The translations under genes were made by a program, and so were the position numbers. A stretch of DNA of 64,000 nt from Xenorhabdus bovienii SS-2004 (GTDB lineage: Bacteria; Pseudomonadota; Gammaproteobacteria; Enterobacterales; Enterobacteriaceae). Where the stretch lies: assembly GCF_000027225.1 (NCBI RefSeq), contig NC_013892.1, positions 4,092,001 to 4,156,000 on the forward strand, in the 5' to 3' direction. Below, in pieces: positions 11,354-23,551 of the stretch. Below the pieces are notes generated by a model that ran no database searches, was not told the origin of the DNA, and was given only the letters and a program-made list of their open reading frames with translations. Each line of letters opens with the position of its first letter. Positions within the stretch are counted from its first letter, which is position 1.

Positions 11354-11563
11354 AAAATCATTTAAGGTTTAATTGCACAATTGGCTCATTGTCCCCATTT
11401 TTTATGTTAGCTCCGGGCATATTTTACGAATTAGTGCTGCCATAGCGATATAGCCAATAGGGGAATTATGCTAAAATAATGAATTACCGACATGAAAACA
11501 GATCAGAAACTTCCCGTTTTTCTGGTTTCAATTGTTTGATTTCAAGACTATTTAAGGTATCTC

Positions 11564-11881
11564 ATGGCTGAGTGGAATGGTGAGTATGTCAGCCCTTATG
11601 CTGAACATGGCAAAAAAAGTGAACAAGTCAAAAAAATTACGGTTTCAATTCCATTAAAGGTCTTGAAAATACTGACTGATGAGCGCACTCGTCGTCAAGT
11701 GAATAATCTGCGTCATGCAACAAATAGCGAATTGCTGTGTGAAGCGTTTCTTCATGCTTTCACTGGACAGCCCTTGCCTAATGATGATGATTTACGTAAA
11801 GAGCGTCATGATGAAATCCCAGAGGCAGCGAAAGACATAATGCGTGAGCTCGGTATTGATCCTGAAACATGGGAATACTGA
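11564..11881 (+). CDS. metJ: methionine regulon repressor MetJ
   Basis: Ribbon-helix-helix repressor that uses S-adenosylmethionine as corepressor. The 105-residue product is the usual length. The DNA-binding strand [18 protein letters not shown] and the [20 protein letters not shown] core are conserved. AAGG at 11554-11557 serves as ribosome-binding site. Its likely operators are visible at 2889-2936 and 11330-11353. Confidence 0.98.
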   Translation: MAEWNGEYVSPYAEHGKKSEQVKKITVSIPLKVLKILTDERTRRQVNNLRHATNSELLCEAFLHAFTGQPLPNDDDLRKERHDEIPEAAKDIMRELGIDPETWEY

Positions 11882-11884
11882 TGC

Positions 11885-11924
11885 AAACAAAAACGCCCGA
11901 TGCAAACATCGGGCGTTTTTGTTT
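11885..11924. terminator. bidirectional terminator between metJ and rpmE
   Basis: An 18-bp perfect stem (11885-11902 with 11907-11924) has a CAAA tetraloop, a GC-rich core (GCCCGATG) and A/T-rich arms. It can terminate metJ rightwards and rpmE leftwards. A second perfect hairpin, CTGCCTGTAAA pairing over 1 nt with TTTACAGGCAG (11933-11955), lies between it and rpmE and is presumably part of the rpmE 3' UTR. Confidence 0.92.
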
Positions 11925-11965
11925 CAACCGTACTGCCTGTAAAGTTTACAGGCAGAAAATGGTCA

Positions 11966-12181
11966 TTACTTACTAGAGCCTGGAACGCTGAAACGTTTGT
12001 TGAAGCGATCAACACGACCACCGGTCGCAACGTCACGCTGCTTGCCTGTGTAGAACGGGTGGCATTCACCACAAACGTCCAGATTCAGGTTGTGATTAAC
12101 GGTAGAGTTGATAGTGATAACGTTACCGCAAGAGCAAGATGCAGTAATTGCTTCGTATTTAGGATGAATACCTTTTCTCAT
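11966..12181 (-). CDS. rpmE: 50S ribosomal protein L31 (zinc-binding form)
   Basis: Component of the large ribosomal subunit and intersubunit bridge. The 71-residue product starts [12 protein letters not shown]. Four cysteines, Cys16 and Cys18 in SCSCGN and Cys37 and Cys40 in CGECH, mark it as the zinc-containing C+ form that acts as a zinc reservoir. It is divergent from priA, as in E. coli; the 227-nt gap holds both promoters. Confidence 0.97.
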   Translation of the reverse strand: MRKGIHPKYEAITASCSCGNVITINSTVNHNLNLDVCGECHPFYTGKQRDVATGGRVDRFNKRFSVPGSSK

Positions 12182-12390
12182 AGGAAACCTCTGTTAAGGC
12201 CGTGTCGCTATCCAGCCTTGTTGCCGCCAGACACCACACGTCGTGTTGATTGAAATAAGCTCGGTAATTTCTGTACCAAAGGCGGCGGATCATACAGAAT
12301 ATCGGTTTATTGCGCAATGAAATCTGCTGATTTGCTATGATACCCTTATCACTGTATTTTTCTTTAGCTGTTCCTATGTCTGGTCATTAA

Positions 12391-14607
<2,217 letters not shown>

Positions 14608-14710
14608 TAGCAGAAATTGAAAATGGCGCGTTGTCGCAAAGGCCCCAAATCAAACAGAACATTCTGAAAAAACAGAGACAATTATTTCCTTAATTTGCGA
14701 AGTAACTCTG

Positions 14711-14732
14711 ATAAATGATTCCTATCACATTT
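14711..14732. promoter_or_regulatory. possible CRP site upstream of cytR
   Basis: The 22-mer starting ATAAATGATTCC and ending TATCACATTT has a perfect right half (TCACATTT) and a 3/5 left half. cytR is known in E. coli to be CRP-activated and autorepressed, which fits. It lies 168 nt upstream of the ATG, before two hairpins, so its link to cytR transcription is uncertain. Confidence 0.4.
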
Positions 14733-14739
14733 TTTATGC

Positions 14740-14773
14740 AAACAAAGTAACAGATTGATCTGTTACTTTGTTT
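14740..14773. other. 34-bp perfect palindrome between priA and cytR
   Basis: AAACAAAGTAACAGAT (14740-14755), a 2-nt centre, then ATCTGTTACTTTGTTT (14758-14773). Sixteen base pairs match without error. It could be a cruciform, an operator, or a weak terminator for priA; the T-run after it is short. Confidence 0.7.
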
Positions 14774-14809
14774 AAAATGCACTTATTAATATGACTGTAG
14801 AAAATGAAC

Positions 14810-14848
14810 CGCCAGCGTTTCCCTCTCCGGAATGACTGGCGTTTTTTT
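14810..14848 (+). terminator. intrinsic terminator in the cytR leader region
   Basis: CGCCAG (14810-14815) pairs with CTGGCG (14836-14841), with an inner TTCC/GGAA stem, followed directly by seven Ts. It is a good rho-independent terminator on the plus strand, only 51 nt before the cytR ATG and 200 nt after priA. It may end a short transcript or attenuate cytR. Confidence 0.75.
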
Positions 14849-14899
14849 AGCAGCCAGGAAGCAACCGTTTCGCTGCCTGTAGAAAGTAAGGAGTGAACT

Positions 14900-15925
14900 A
14901 TGGAAAAAAAGAATGGCACATTAGCAACCATGAAAGATGTCGCCAATGTGGCTGGTGTTTCTACCGCAACTGTATCAAGAACCCTTATGAATCCTGACAA
15001 GGTTTCTGCCCGTACCCGTCAGAAAGTAGAAAGTGCCGTACTGGAAGTAGGCTACTATCCTCATAACCTTGCCAAAAATTTAAGACGCAATGAATCCAGA
15101 GCAATCTTGGTTATTGTTCCCAATATCAGCGACCCTTTCTTTACCGAAGTCATTCGCGGTATTGAAGAAACAGCAGCAGAGCATGGCTATCTGGTTCTGA
15201 TTGGCGACTGTAAGCATCAGCAGCAACAAGAACATGCCTTTATCAATCTTCTGATTACCAAACGGATTGACGGCATGGTGCTGCTTGGCTCAAACATTCC
15301 TTTCGATGTTTCCAAAGAAGAACAAAAAAACCTGCCACCAATGGTTATGGCCAACGAATTCGCACCTGATCTGGAACTACCGACTGTCCACATTGACAAT
15401 CTGACTTCAGCTTTCAACGCTACCTATCACTTACAAAAACTGGGACACAAGCGCATCGCTTGTATTACAGGGCCAGAAACGATGCCACTGTGCCATTACC
15501 GGCTTCAGGGCTACATTCAGGCATTGCACCGTACGGGGGAAGCGATCCGCGAAGATTATATTGTCAGGGGCGATTTTACCCATGAAAGCGGAGCGGAATT
15601 GGCAGAGATCCTACTTAACCTGCCAGAGCCACCCAGCGCGATTTTCTGCCATAGTGATATCATGGCTATTGGCGCAATGTGGCAAGCCAAGAAAATGGGA
15701 TTAAAATTACCAGAAGATCTGTCAGTTATTGGCTTTGATAATTTAAATCTGGCGCAATACAGCGAGCCACCGCTAACAACCGTGGCACAGCCATGTTATG
15801 AGATTGGGTATTATTCAATACTGTTGTTGCTGGAGCAGCTTCAAGGCCGCATGGTTTCCAAAGGTTCACGATTATTGGATGCAGAATTGCTCATTCGTGC
15901 GAGCACTTGTTCGCCTAAAAGCTAG
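14900..15925 (+). CDS. cytR: nucleoside-regulon repressor CytR (LacI family)
   Basis: Represses nucleoside uptake and catabolism genes together with CRP and is induced by cytidine. The 341-residue product has the LacI helix-turn-helix at the N-terminus (ATMKDVANVAGVSTATVSRT) followed by the periplasmic-binding-like effector domain. Its sequence is close to E. coli CytR throughout (NESRAILVIVPNISDPFF, MVMANEFAPDLELPTVHIDN). AAGGAG at 14888-14893 is the ribosome-binding site. Same place as in E. coli, between priA and ftsN. Confidence 0.96.
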   Translation: MEKKNGTLATMKDVANVAGVSTATVSRTLMNPDKVSARTRQKVESAVLEVGYYPHNLAKNLRRNESRAILVIVPNISDPFFTEVIRGIEETAAEHGYLVLIGDCKHQQQQEHAFINLLITKRIDGMVLLGSNIPFDVSKEEQKNLPPMVMANEFAPDLELPTVHIDNLTSAFNATYHLQKLGHKRIACITGPETMPLCHYRLQGYIQALHRTGEAIREDYIVRGDFTHESGAELAEILLNLPEPPSAIFCHSDIMAIGAMWQAKKMGLKLPEDLSVIGFDNLNLAQYSEPPLTTVAQPCYEIGYYSILLLLEQLQGRMVSKGSRLLDAELLIRASTCSPKS

Positions 15926-15999
15926 GCAAATAACCGCAGATTCAGTAACATTAGTTATCTATCCCTTAATTTTTTTAAACAACTTCAGCGAATTAAATA

Positions 16000-16788
16000 G
16001 TGGCACAACGAGATTATGTAAGTCGCGGGCGTTCTAATCCCCGTCAGAAAGGCACTGGTAAGAAAAAAAATCAGGCTCAAGGATTACCCAAAACTACATT
16101 AGCCGTTGCCGTGGCCTTGGTGGTCATGTTTATTGGTGGCCTTTATTTCATCGCACACACTAAGAACGATAGTGCACAAAATACACCACCACCCGCTCAT
16201 CATGCCAAAAACCAGGGACTACCGCCAAAACCGGAAGAACGCTGGACTTACATTAAAGAGTTGGAAAACCGTCCTGTTGGACTTCCTTCGACACAGGAAC
16301 CGACTTCTGCTAATCAACCAACCAACCAACCAGCAAAACTAACGCAAGAACAACTCCAATTACTTGCACAGATGGAGGCAGATATTCGCCAGCCCCCAAC
16401 GCCATTAAAAGAAGTGCCTTACAACAGTGAACCTGTTCCTCGCTCACAGGTCATTATCACCTTGCCTGAACAAAAGCCGTTTGTTGCACAAGAAAAGACC
16501 CCGCCAGCACAATCTCTGGCCCCCAATGAAACCAATAAATCACCGAAGCCTGCGATAAATGAATCCAAGCTGATGCTACAGTGTGGCTCATTTCGAACAA
16601 CAGAGCAGGCAGAATCCGTTCGTGCCAGCCTCGCATTCGCAGGCATTGAGAGCCAGATTACAACAAAAGACAATTGGAACCGGGTTGTAGTAGGGCCTTA
16701 TAAAAACAAGGAATCCGCGGAAAAAATGCGCAGCCATGTTACAGATGCGGGTGTACCTGGCTGTATTCTCCGCCCTTCCGGGGGTTGA
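16000..16788 (+). CDS. ftsN: cell division protein FtsN
   Basis: Bitopic inner-membrane divisome protein that triggers septal peptidoglycan synthesis. Order: cytoplasmic tail MAQRDYVSRGR, one membrane segment at about 31-52 (LAVAVALVVMFIGGLYFIAH), a periplasmic Pro/Gln-rich linker with the conserved LPPKPEERWTYIKELE, and a C-terminal SPOR domain from about residue 188 (LMLQCGSFRTTEQAESVRASLAFAG). At 262 residues it is about 57 shorter than E. coli FtsN, with the loss in the linker. The start is GTG and no clear ribosome-binding site is visible. Its stop codon overlaps the hslVU heat-shock promoter. Confidence 0.95.
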   Translation: MAQRDYVSRGRSNPRQKGTGKKKNQAQGLPKTTLAVAVALVVMFIGGLYFIAHTKNDSAQNTPPPAHHAKNQGLPPKPEERWTYIKELENRPVGLPSTQEPTSANQPTNQPAKLTQEQLQLLAQMEADIRQPPTPLKEVPYNSEPVPRSQVIITLPEQKPFVAQEKTPPAQSLAPNETNKSPKPAINESKLMLQCGSFRTTEQAESVRASLAFAGIESQITTKDNWNRVVVGPYKNKESAEKMRSHVTDAGVPGCILRPSGG

Positions 16789-16811
16789 AAAACCAGAAAA
16801 ATACCCCATCT
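16784..16811 (+). promoter_or_regulatory. sigma-32 heat-shock promoter of hslVU
   Basis: GTTGAAA (16784-16790), a 13-nt spacer, then CCCCATCT (16804-16811) match the sigma-32 consensus CTTGAAA-N13-15-CCCCATNT almost perfectly. The -35 box overlaps the ftsN TGA stop. The promoter lies 114 nt upstream of hslV, a known heat-shock operon. Confidence 0.88.
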
Positions 16812-16827
16812 TAATCGCTAATAACAG

Positions 16828-16892
16828 ACACACGGTGCTTTTCCAGCAATACAGCTTGCAATTGTGGCATAACAAGCCAAAGTACCGTGTGT
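16828..16892 (+). promoter_or_regulatory. stem-loop in the hslVU 5' leader
   Basis: ACACACGGTGCTTT (16828-16841) pairs with AAAGTACCGTGTGT (16879-16892) over 14 bp with one G-U pair, closing a 37-nt loop that contains a smaller GCTTG/CAAGC stem. It lies between the sigma-32 promoter and the hslV start. From memory, a leader stem-loop affecting expression has been reported for E. coli hslVU; the same role here is inference. Confidence 0.65.
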
Positions 16893-16925
16893 AACGTCTT
16901 CTATTTTGTAACCAGGGGCTAACTC

Positions 16926-17456
16926 GTGACTACAATCGTAAGTGTTCGCCGTAATGGCCAGGTCGTCATCGGTGGTGATGGACAAGCAACAATGGGTCAT
17001 ACCGTCATGAAAGGCAATGTCCGCAAAGTACGCCGCCTATACAATGACAAAGTCATCGCGGGTTTTGCCGGCGGCACCGCAGATGCATTTACTCTGTTCG
17101 AGCTGTTTGAACGCAAACTCGAAATGCATCAGGGGCATCTGACCAAAGCAGCCGTTGAACTTGCCAAAGACTGGCGAACAGATCGCATGCTTCGCAAGCT
17201 GGAAGCTCTTCTTGCGGTAGCAGATGAAAATGCTTCTCTGATCATTACAGGTAACGGTGATGTGATTCAACCAGAAAATGACCTGATTGCCATTGGTTCC
17301 GGTGGTTCATACGCACAGGCAGCCGCCCGGGCAATGCTGGAAACGACCGAACTCAGCGCCAGGGAAATCGCAGAACGCGCCCTGACTATTGCAGGCGATA
17401 TCTGTATCTACACCAACCATAATCACAACTTCGAAGAACTGCCTTCAAAAGCGTAA
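16926..17456 (+). CDS. hslV: ATP-dependent protease peptidase subunit HslV (ClpQ)
   Basis: Threonine peptidase of the HslVU proteasome-like complex; two hexameric rings dock with HslU. The 176-residue product begins with a GTG start, and the catalytic threonine Thr2 ([10 protein letters not shown]) is exposed after removal of Met. It is nearly identical to the E. coli protein. The ribosome-binding region is a weak AGGGG. It is followed by hslU after 11 nt. Confidence 0.98.
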   Translation: MTTIVSVRRNGQVVIGGDGQATMGHTVMKGNVRKVRRLYNDKVIAGFAGGTADAFTLFELFERKLEMHQGHLTKAAVELAKDWRTDRMLRKLEALLAVADENASLIITGNGDVIQPENDLIAIGSGGSYAQAAARAMLETTELSAREIAERALTIAGDICIYTNHNHNFEELPSKA

Positions 17457-17467
17457 GGATAGATAGC

Positions 17468-18799
17468 ATGTCTGAAATGACTCCTCGCGAAATTGTCAGC
17501 GAACTTGACAACCACATTATCGGTCAGGATAAAGCAAAACGCGCTGTCGCCATTGCTCTGCGTAACCGCTGGCGTCGTATGCAGTTGGATGAAACACTGC
17601 GTCATGAAGTTACCCCGAAAAATATTTTGATGATAGGCCCAACCGGTGTCGGTAAAACCGAAATTGCCCGTCGTCTGGCAAAACTGGCCAACGCGCCTTT
17701 TATCAAAGTTGAAGCGACCAAATTCACAGAAGTCGGTTATGTTGGTAAAGAAGTCGATTCAATTATCCGTGATTTGACTGATGCGGCCGTAAAAATGGTG
17801 CGTCTGCAATCTATTGAGAAAAACCGCTATCGTGCCGAAGAGTTAGCCGAAGAACGCATTCTGGATGTTTTGCTCCCACCAGCGAAAAACAACTGGGGGC
17901 AAACAGAAACCCAATCCGAACCTTCTACTGCCCGTCAAGCATTCCGCAAGAAGCTGCGCGAAGGGCAGTTAGACGACAAAGAAATCGAAATTGACGTCGC
18001 ATCTGCACCTGTTGGCGTGGAAATCATGGCTCCTCCAGGCATGGAAGAGATGACCAACCAACTGCAATCTATGTTCCAGAACCTTGCTGGTCAGAAGCAA
18101 AAAACACGCAAAATGAAAATCAAGGATGCGTTCAAGCTGCTGGTGGAAGAAGAAGCCGCAAAACTGGTTAATCCTGAAGAGCTGAAACAGCAGGCCATTG
18201 ATGCCGTTGAGCAGCACGGCATCGTCTTTATCGATGAGATCGATAAAATCTGTAAACGTGGCCAGACTTCCGGCCCAGATGTTTCCCGTGAAGGCGTCCA
18301 ACGCGATCTGCTGCCACTGGTTGAAGGCTGCACCGTTTCTACCAAACACGGCATGGTAAAAACCGATCACATCCTGTTCATCGCCTCCGGCGCGTTTCAG
18401 GTTTCCAGCCCTTCCGACCTGATCCCTGAGCTTCAGGGTCGTCTGCCAATTCGTGTTGAGCTGCAAGCGCTGACAACAGAAGACTTTGAACGGATCCTGA
18501 CAGAACCTAACGCTTCACTGACTGAACAGTATAAGGCGTTAATGGCGACAGAAGGCATGAATATCGATTTCACAACTGACGGCATCCGCAAACTCGCCGA
18601 AGCCGCATGGCGAGTAAATGAAACGACCGAAAATATTGGTGCCCGCCGTCTGTATACTGTGCTTGAACGCATGATGGAAGATATTTCTTTCGACGCCAGT
18701 GAACGTCAAGGACATTCGGTTGAAATCAATGCCGATTACGTTAAAGAGCATTTGGATGAGCTCGTTGCAGATGAAGATCTGAGCCGATTTATTTTATAA
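17468..18799 (+). CDS. hslU: ATP-dependent protease ATPase subunit HslU (ClpY)
   Basis: AAA+ unfoldase that feeds substrates into HslV. The 443-residue product has Walker A GPTGVGKT at 57-64, the GYVG pore loop (EVGYVGKE), an I-domain of about 110 residues, Walker [10 protein letters not shown] and a C-terminal EDLSRFIL tail that docks into HslV. AAGGA at the hslV stop is the ribosome-binding site, consistent with coupled translation. Confidence 0.98.
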   Translation: MSEMTPREIVSELDNHIIGQDKAKRAVAIALRNRWRRMQLDETLRHEVTPKNILMIGPTGVGKTEIARRLAKLANAPFIKVEATKFTEVGYVGKEVDSIIRDLTDAAVKMVRLQSIEKNRYRAEELAEERILDVLLPPAKNNWGQTETQSEPSTARQAFRKKLREGQLDDKEIEIDVASAPVGVEIMAPPGMEEMTNQLQSMFQNLAGQKQKTRKMKIKDAFKLLVEEEAAKLVNPEELKQQAIDAVEQHGIVFIDEIDKICKRGQTSGPDVSREGVQRDLLPLVEGCTVSTKHGMVKTDHILFIASGAFQVSSPSDLIPELQGRLPIRVELQALTTEDFERILTEPNASLTEQYKALMATEGMNIDFTTDGIRKLAEAAWRVNETTENIGARRLYTVLERMMEDISFDASERQGHSVEINADYVKEHLDELVADEDLSRFIL

Positions 18800-18827
18800 T
18801 CGGCAACCTGAGCCTTATTCACTCGCA

Positions 18828-18863
18828 ATGAAGAAATGGGAGGCTTGCCTCCCATTTCTTCAT
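18828..18863 (+). terminator. hslVU terminator
   Basis: A 17-bp perfect stem (18828-18844 with 18847-18863) has a 2-nt loop and is followed by TTTTC, 28 nt after the hslU stop. It is a strong rho-independent terminator separating hslVU from menA. Confidence 0.88.
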
Positions 18864-18909
18864 TTTCATTGCAATAAAATTTATCATACCAACAATACGT
18901 AATAACAAT

Positions 18910-19827
18910 ATGAATTCAACAACGTCTATCAGTCAGATGCAGGCATGGTTGGAAAGCTTGCGCCCCAAAACGCTCCCACTTGCCGTGGCAGCTGTCGTGA
19001 GCGGTTCTGCCCTTGCAGCATGGACAGGCCATTTCAAGTGGCCTGTGGCGTTGCTGGCTTTATTGACTGCTGCCCTGCTGCAAATCCTTTCCAACCTCGC
19101 CAATGATTATGGTGATGTCGCTAAAGGCAGCGATACAGAAAAGCGTATTGGCCCGATGCGTGGTATGCAAAAAGGTGTGATTACGGCCGAACAGATGAAA
19201 ACCGCCTTGAAGATCACTGTGCTGACCTCCTGTTTATCGGGGATTGCTCTCATCACCGTCGCCTGTAACAGCCCAAGCGATATCATCGGCTTTCTGGCGC
19301 TGGGAGTACTGGCTATCGTTGCGGCCATCACTTACACCGTGGGAACCAAACCCTATGGCTATATGGGGCTGGGCGATCTTTCCGTCCTGATTTTTTTTGG
19401 CTGGCTGAGTGTCATTGGCACCTATTACCTGCAAGCCAATACTTTTGATCTGAGTACCGTGCTGCCAGCAACCGCCTGTGGCTTACTCTCCGTGGCAGTC
19501 TTGAATATTAATAACTTGCGCGATATAGAAAGTGATCGCCAAAATGGTAAAAATACGCTGGCCGTCAGGCTGGGAGCAAAAAAAGCCCGCTATTACCACG
19601 CAGCTCTGCTGATCTGTGCCATCCTCTGTCTTGCCGCCTTTACACTCCTGCACCTGAAGAGCTGGTCTGGCTGGTTATTCCTGCTCGCCGTTCCCCTGCT
19701 GTTGAAGCATATGTGGAAGGTACTGCACGATCAGACATCAGAAGGCATGCGCCCAATGCTGGTACAAATGGTCAAAGCCGCATTATTGACTAATGTTCTG
19801 TTTTCCATCGGATTGGTATTTAATTAA
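18910..19827 (+). CDS. menA: 1,4-dihydroxy-2-naphthoate polyprenyltransferase
   Basis: UbiA-family inner-membrane prenyltransferase that attaches the octaprenyl chain in menaquinone synthesis. The 305-residue product has about eight hydrophobic segments and both Asp-rich motifs: NDYGDVAKGSD near residue 64 and NNLRDIESDRQNG near residue 200. Position downstream of hslU is conserved in enterics. Confidence 0.96.
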   Translation: MNSTTSISQMQAWLESLRPKTLPLAVAAVVSGSALAAWTGHFKWPVALLALLTAALLQILSNLANDYGDVAKGSDTEKRIGPMRGMQKGVITAEQMKTALKITVLTSCLSGIALITVACNSPSDIIGFLALGVLAIVAAITYTVGTKPYGYMGLGDLSVLIFFGWLSVIGTYYLQANTFDLSTVLPATACGLLSVAVLNINNLRDIESDRQNGKNTLAVRLGAKKARYYHAALLICAILCLAAFTLLHLKSWSGWLFLLAVPLLLKHMWKVLHDQTSEGMRPMLVQMVKAALLTNVLFSIGLVFN

Positions 19828-19935
19828 GCGAGTAAGTATCAGTTTTACACATAAGTTTTAAGATTGATGATTTTGCCAACACTAGCTTGAAAAGGATATA
19901 CTGTCTGTCCTTTGCATAAACCAGACGTAAATCCC

Positions 19936-20439
19936 ATGAAATATGATACTTCCGAACTTTGTGATATCTATCAAGAAGATGTGAACGTGGTAGAACCTTT
20001 ATTCTCCAACTTTGGTGGACGTACTTCATTTGGTGGTCAAATCATCACGGTGAAATGCTTTGAAGACAATGGCCTGCTTTATGATGTGCTGGAAGAAAAT
20101 GGCAGTGGCCGTATTTTACTCGTTGATGGTGGCGGGTCTGTCCGCAAAGCGCTGGTTGATGCCGGGCTGGCTCAGCTTGCCGTCAGCAATGAGTGGGAAG
20201 GCATTGTTGTCTATGGTGCAGTACGTCAGGTCGATTCCCTTGCAGAGCTTGATATCGGCATTCAGGCGATGGCTGCGATCCCAGCAGGCTCTAACAGTGA
20301 AGGCATCGGAGAAAGTGATATCAGGGTGAATTTTGGCGGAGTGACTTTCTTTTCCGGCGATTATCTCTACGCTGATAATACTGGCATGATTTTATCAGAT
20401 GTCCCGTTGGAAATTGACGAAGAAGATGATGAAGTATGA
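19936..20439 (+). CDS. rraA: regulator of ribonuclease E activity A
   Basis: Trimeric protein that binds and inhibits RNase E and associated helicases. I place the start at 19936 ([23 protein letters not shown]) rather than at an upstream in-frame codon (19912), because the E. coli protein begins exactly there. The product is 167 residues. The core [13 protein letters not shown] and [16 protein letters not shown] are conserved. It ends in an unusually acidic tail, EIDEEDDEV. Follows menA as in E. coli. Confidence 0.96.
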   Translation: MKYDTSELCDIYQEDVNVVEPLFSNFGGRTSFGGQIITVKCFEDNGLLYDVLEENGSGRILLVDGGGSVRKALVDAGLAQLAVSNEWEGIVVYGAVRQVDSLAELDIGIQAMAAIPAGSNSEGIGESDIRVNFGGVTFFSGDYLYADNTGMILSDVPLEIDEEDDEV

Positions 20440-20453
20440 TCACTTCATCATCT
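20424..20453 (+). other. 12-bp perfect hairpin across the rraA stop codon
   Basis: AGATGATGAAGT (20424-20435) pairs with ACTTCATCATCT (20442-20453) over 6 nt that contain the TGA stop. It may be part of the rraA 3' end or terminator. A second hairpin, AAGAGGGCG (20471-20479) with an imperfect CGCCCTTCT (20487-20495), lies between rraA and the convergent zapB and may act in both directions. Confidence 0.5.
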
Positions 20454-20516
20454 ATTATGTCAAAATGTTAAAGAGGGCGTATTCATCGCCCTTCTCAACA
20501 AAACGGCAATACTGAT

Positions 20517-20759
20517 TTACTGCACATCTTCCATTTTACCCAGCAAAGTCCGCAAACGTTCTTGCCACGCCAGTTGTTCCTGTTTGAACTGTTCATTCTC
20601 ACGCACCAACGAGTCGTGGCTACTTGCCGCACTTTGGATATCCTGAGACAACGCTGCGTTCCTTTCTTTCAGTTCTTCAATTTCCATTTGCAGGAGAGTT
20701 ATGGTATCAATCGCCTGCTGAACTTTAGATTCTAGCTTTTCAAAAACTTCAAATGACAT
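20517..20759 (-). CDS. zapB: cell division protein ZapB
   Basis: Small cytoplasmic coiled-coil protein that joins ZapA at the Z-ring and links it to MatP. The 80-residue product starts [20 protein letters not shown] and is a continuous heptad coiled coil rich in Glu, Gln and Leu. It is convergent with rraA and divergent from glpF, as in E. coli. Confidence 0.95.
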   Translation of the reverse strand: MSFEVFEKLESKVQQAIDTITLLQMEIEELKERNAALSQDIQSAASSHDSLVRENEQFKQEQLAWQERLRTLLGKMEDVQ

Positions 20760-20830
20760 TCTCGAGCCCTCTTTTAAGCAATTCCTTGATTGTATTTAGC
20801 CAGTTAAGGCCTGTCTAGTTTCATCCTTTC

Positions 20831-20889
20831 AATGTTCGTTATAACGAGAAATATAGTGACTAATCCGAAATGCAAGCGAGATCACATTT
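20831..20889 (+). promoter_or_regulatory. possible GlpR and CRP sites upstream of glpFK
   Basis: ATGTTCG at 20832-20838 starts a palindromic TCGTTATAACGA core (20836-20847) resembling half-sites of the GlpR repressor. At 20871-20886, TGCAA-GCGAGA-TCACA has a perfect right CRP half-site. glpFK is a known GlpR/CRP target. The 310-nt region 20760-21069 holds no gene; another TTAACGATAAAT element near 20983 could be a second GlpR half-site. Matches are imperfect. Confidence 0.4.
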
Positions 20890-21069
20890 CCATGATGAAC
20901 AAAACCCCAGTCAAATGCGAATTCGCTCATTTTGTTGACGCAACACGCAGATTTCAATTTCGCTATTTCTCGTTTACGCTCATTAACGATAAATTCACAG
21001 TCATCTTTCTTTTAAGAAAAGAAAGCACTAATAATTAATTTCCTCTGTTCTTTTTTATAGGATCTAGAA

Positions 21070-21867
21070 ATGAGCCAGACCACCACACCAACATTATCAG
21101 GTCAATGCATTTCAGAATTTTTGGGTACTGCATTGCTCGTTTTCTTCGGCTTAGGCTGCGTTGCCGCTGCCCGACTGGCAGGTGCACAACTGGGGCTATG
21201 GGAAATCAGCATTATCTGGGGCTTCGGTGTTGCCCTCGCTGTTTATCTGACTGCCGGAATTTCAGGTGCACACCTCAATCCCGCAGTCACCATCGCCTTA
21301 TGCCTTTTTGCCAGTTTTGACAGAAAAAAAGTGCTCCCTTACATCATTGCCCAAATGCTCGGCGGATTTGCCGCTGCCGCCATTGTCTATATGATGTATT
21401 ACAACCTTTTCCTTGATTATGAGCAAGTTCACAACATTGTTCGTGGTTCACAGGAAAGCCTTTTCACGGCTGGTGTATTCTCCACTTATCCTGCGTCACA
21501 GCTATCTGTATTACACGCGTTTATTGTCGAGATTATCATTGCAGCTGTCTTACTTTGCCTGATTCTGGCACTGACAGACGATGGCAATGGCATTCCGCGC
21601 GGCCCAATGGCTCCGCTGTTAATCGGCATTTTGATTGCCGTTATCGGTGGTTCATTTGGTTCTTTGACCGGATTTGCTCTGAACCCAGCCCGTGATTTTG
21701 GCCCTAAACTAGTCGCTTATTTAGCTGGCTGGGGAGATATTGCCCTGACAGGAGGCAGAGACATTCCTTATTGTCTTGTGCCGTTGGTAGCCCCCTTCAT
21801 TGGTGCAATTCTAGGCGCACTCGGTTATCGAAAACTGATTGCCCGCCATTTACCGCGTGCGGTGTAA
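21070..21867 (+). CDS. glpF: glycerol uptake facilitator GlpF
   Basis: Aquaglyceroporin of the inner membrane that lets glycerol diffuse in. The 265-residue product has six transmembrane spans and two half-helices with the NPA motifs at residues 70-72 (HLNPAVT) and 205-207 (LNPARDFGPK). The Asp after the second NPAR is typical of glycerol channels rather than water channels. AGGA at 21059-21062 is the ribosome-binding site. glpK follows after 69 nt. Confidence 0.97.
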   Translation: MSQTTTPTLSGQCISEFLGTALLVFFGLGCVAAARLAGAQLGLWEISIIWGFGVALAVYLTAGISGAHLNPAVTIALCLFASFDRKKVLPYIIAQMLGGFAAAAIVYMMYYNLFLDYEQVHNIVRGSQESLFTAGVFSTYPASQLSVLHAFIVEIIIAAVLLCLILALTDDGNGIPRGPMAPLLIGILIAVIGGSFGSLTGFALNPARDFGPKLVAYLAGWGDIALTGGRDIPYCLVPLVAPFIGAILGALGYRKLIARHLPRAV

Positions 21868-21915
21868 AGTTGCCATATTGAAAAATGGCAGCAAATAAAA
21901 ATAAAAAATGAATAA

Positions 21916-23460
<1,545 letters not shown>

Positions 23461-23478
23461 GAAAATACGGAAATCAAA

Positions 23479-23513
23479 GCTCTGACAAGCATACCGCTCT
23501 GTCAGAGCCTTTT
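23479..23513 (+). terminator. glpFK terminator
   Basis: GCTCTGACA (23479-23487) pairs with TGTCAGAGC (23500-23508), followed by CTTTT, 18 nt after the glpK stop. A second hairpin, GCGGGAA (23515-23521) with TTCCCGC (23528-23534), sits between it and the convergent emrD and may end emrD transcription. Confidence 0.85.
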
Positions 23514-23551
23514 AGCGGGAATGCGCGTTCCCGCCAGATGCTATTACGGTT

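Noticed and set aside
17969..18466. 165-codon open frame antisense to hslU
   Set aside because: The hslU frame is full length and strongly conserved; the antisense frame follows from its codon use.
20832..21038. 68-codon open frame between zapB and glpF
   Set aside because: It lies over the expected glpFK control region, has no good ribosome-binding site and resembles no known protein.
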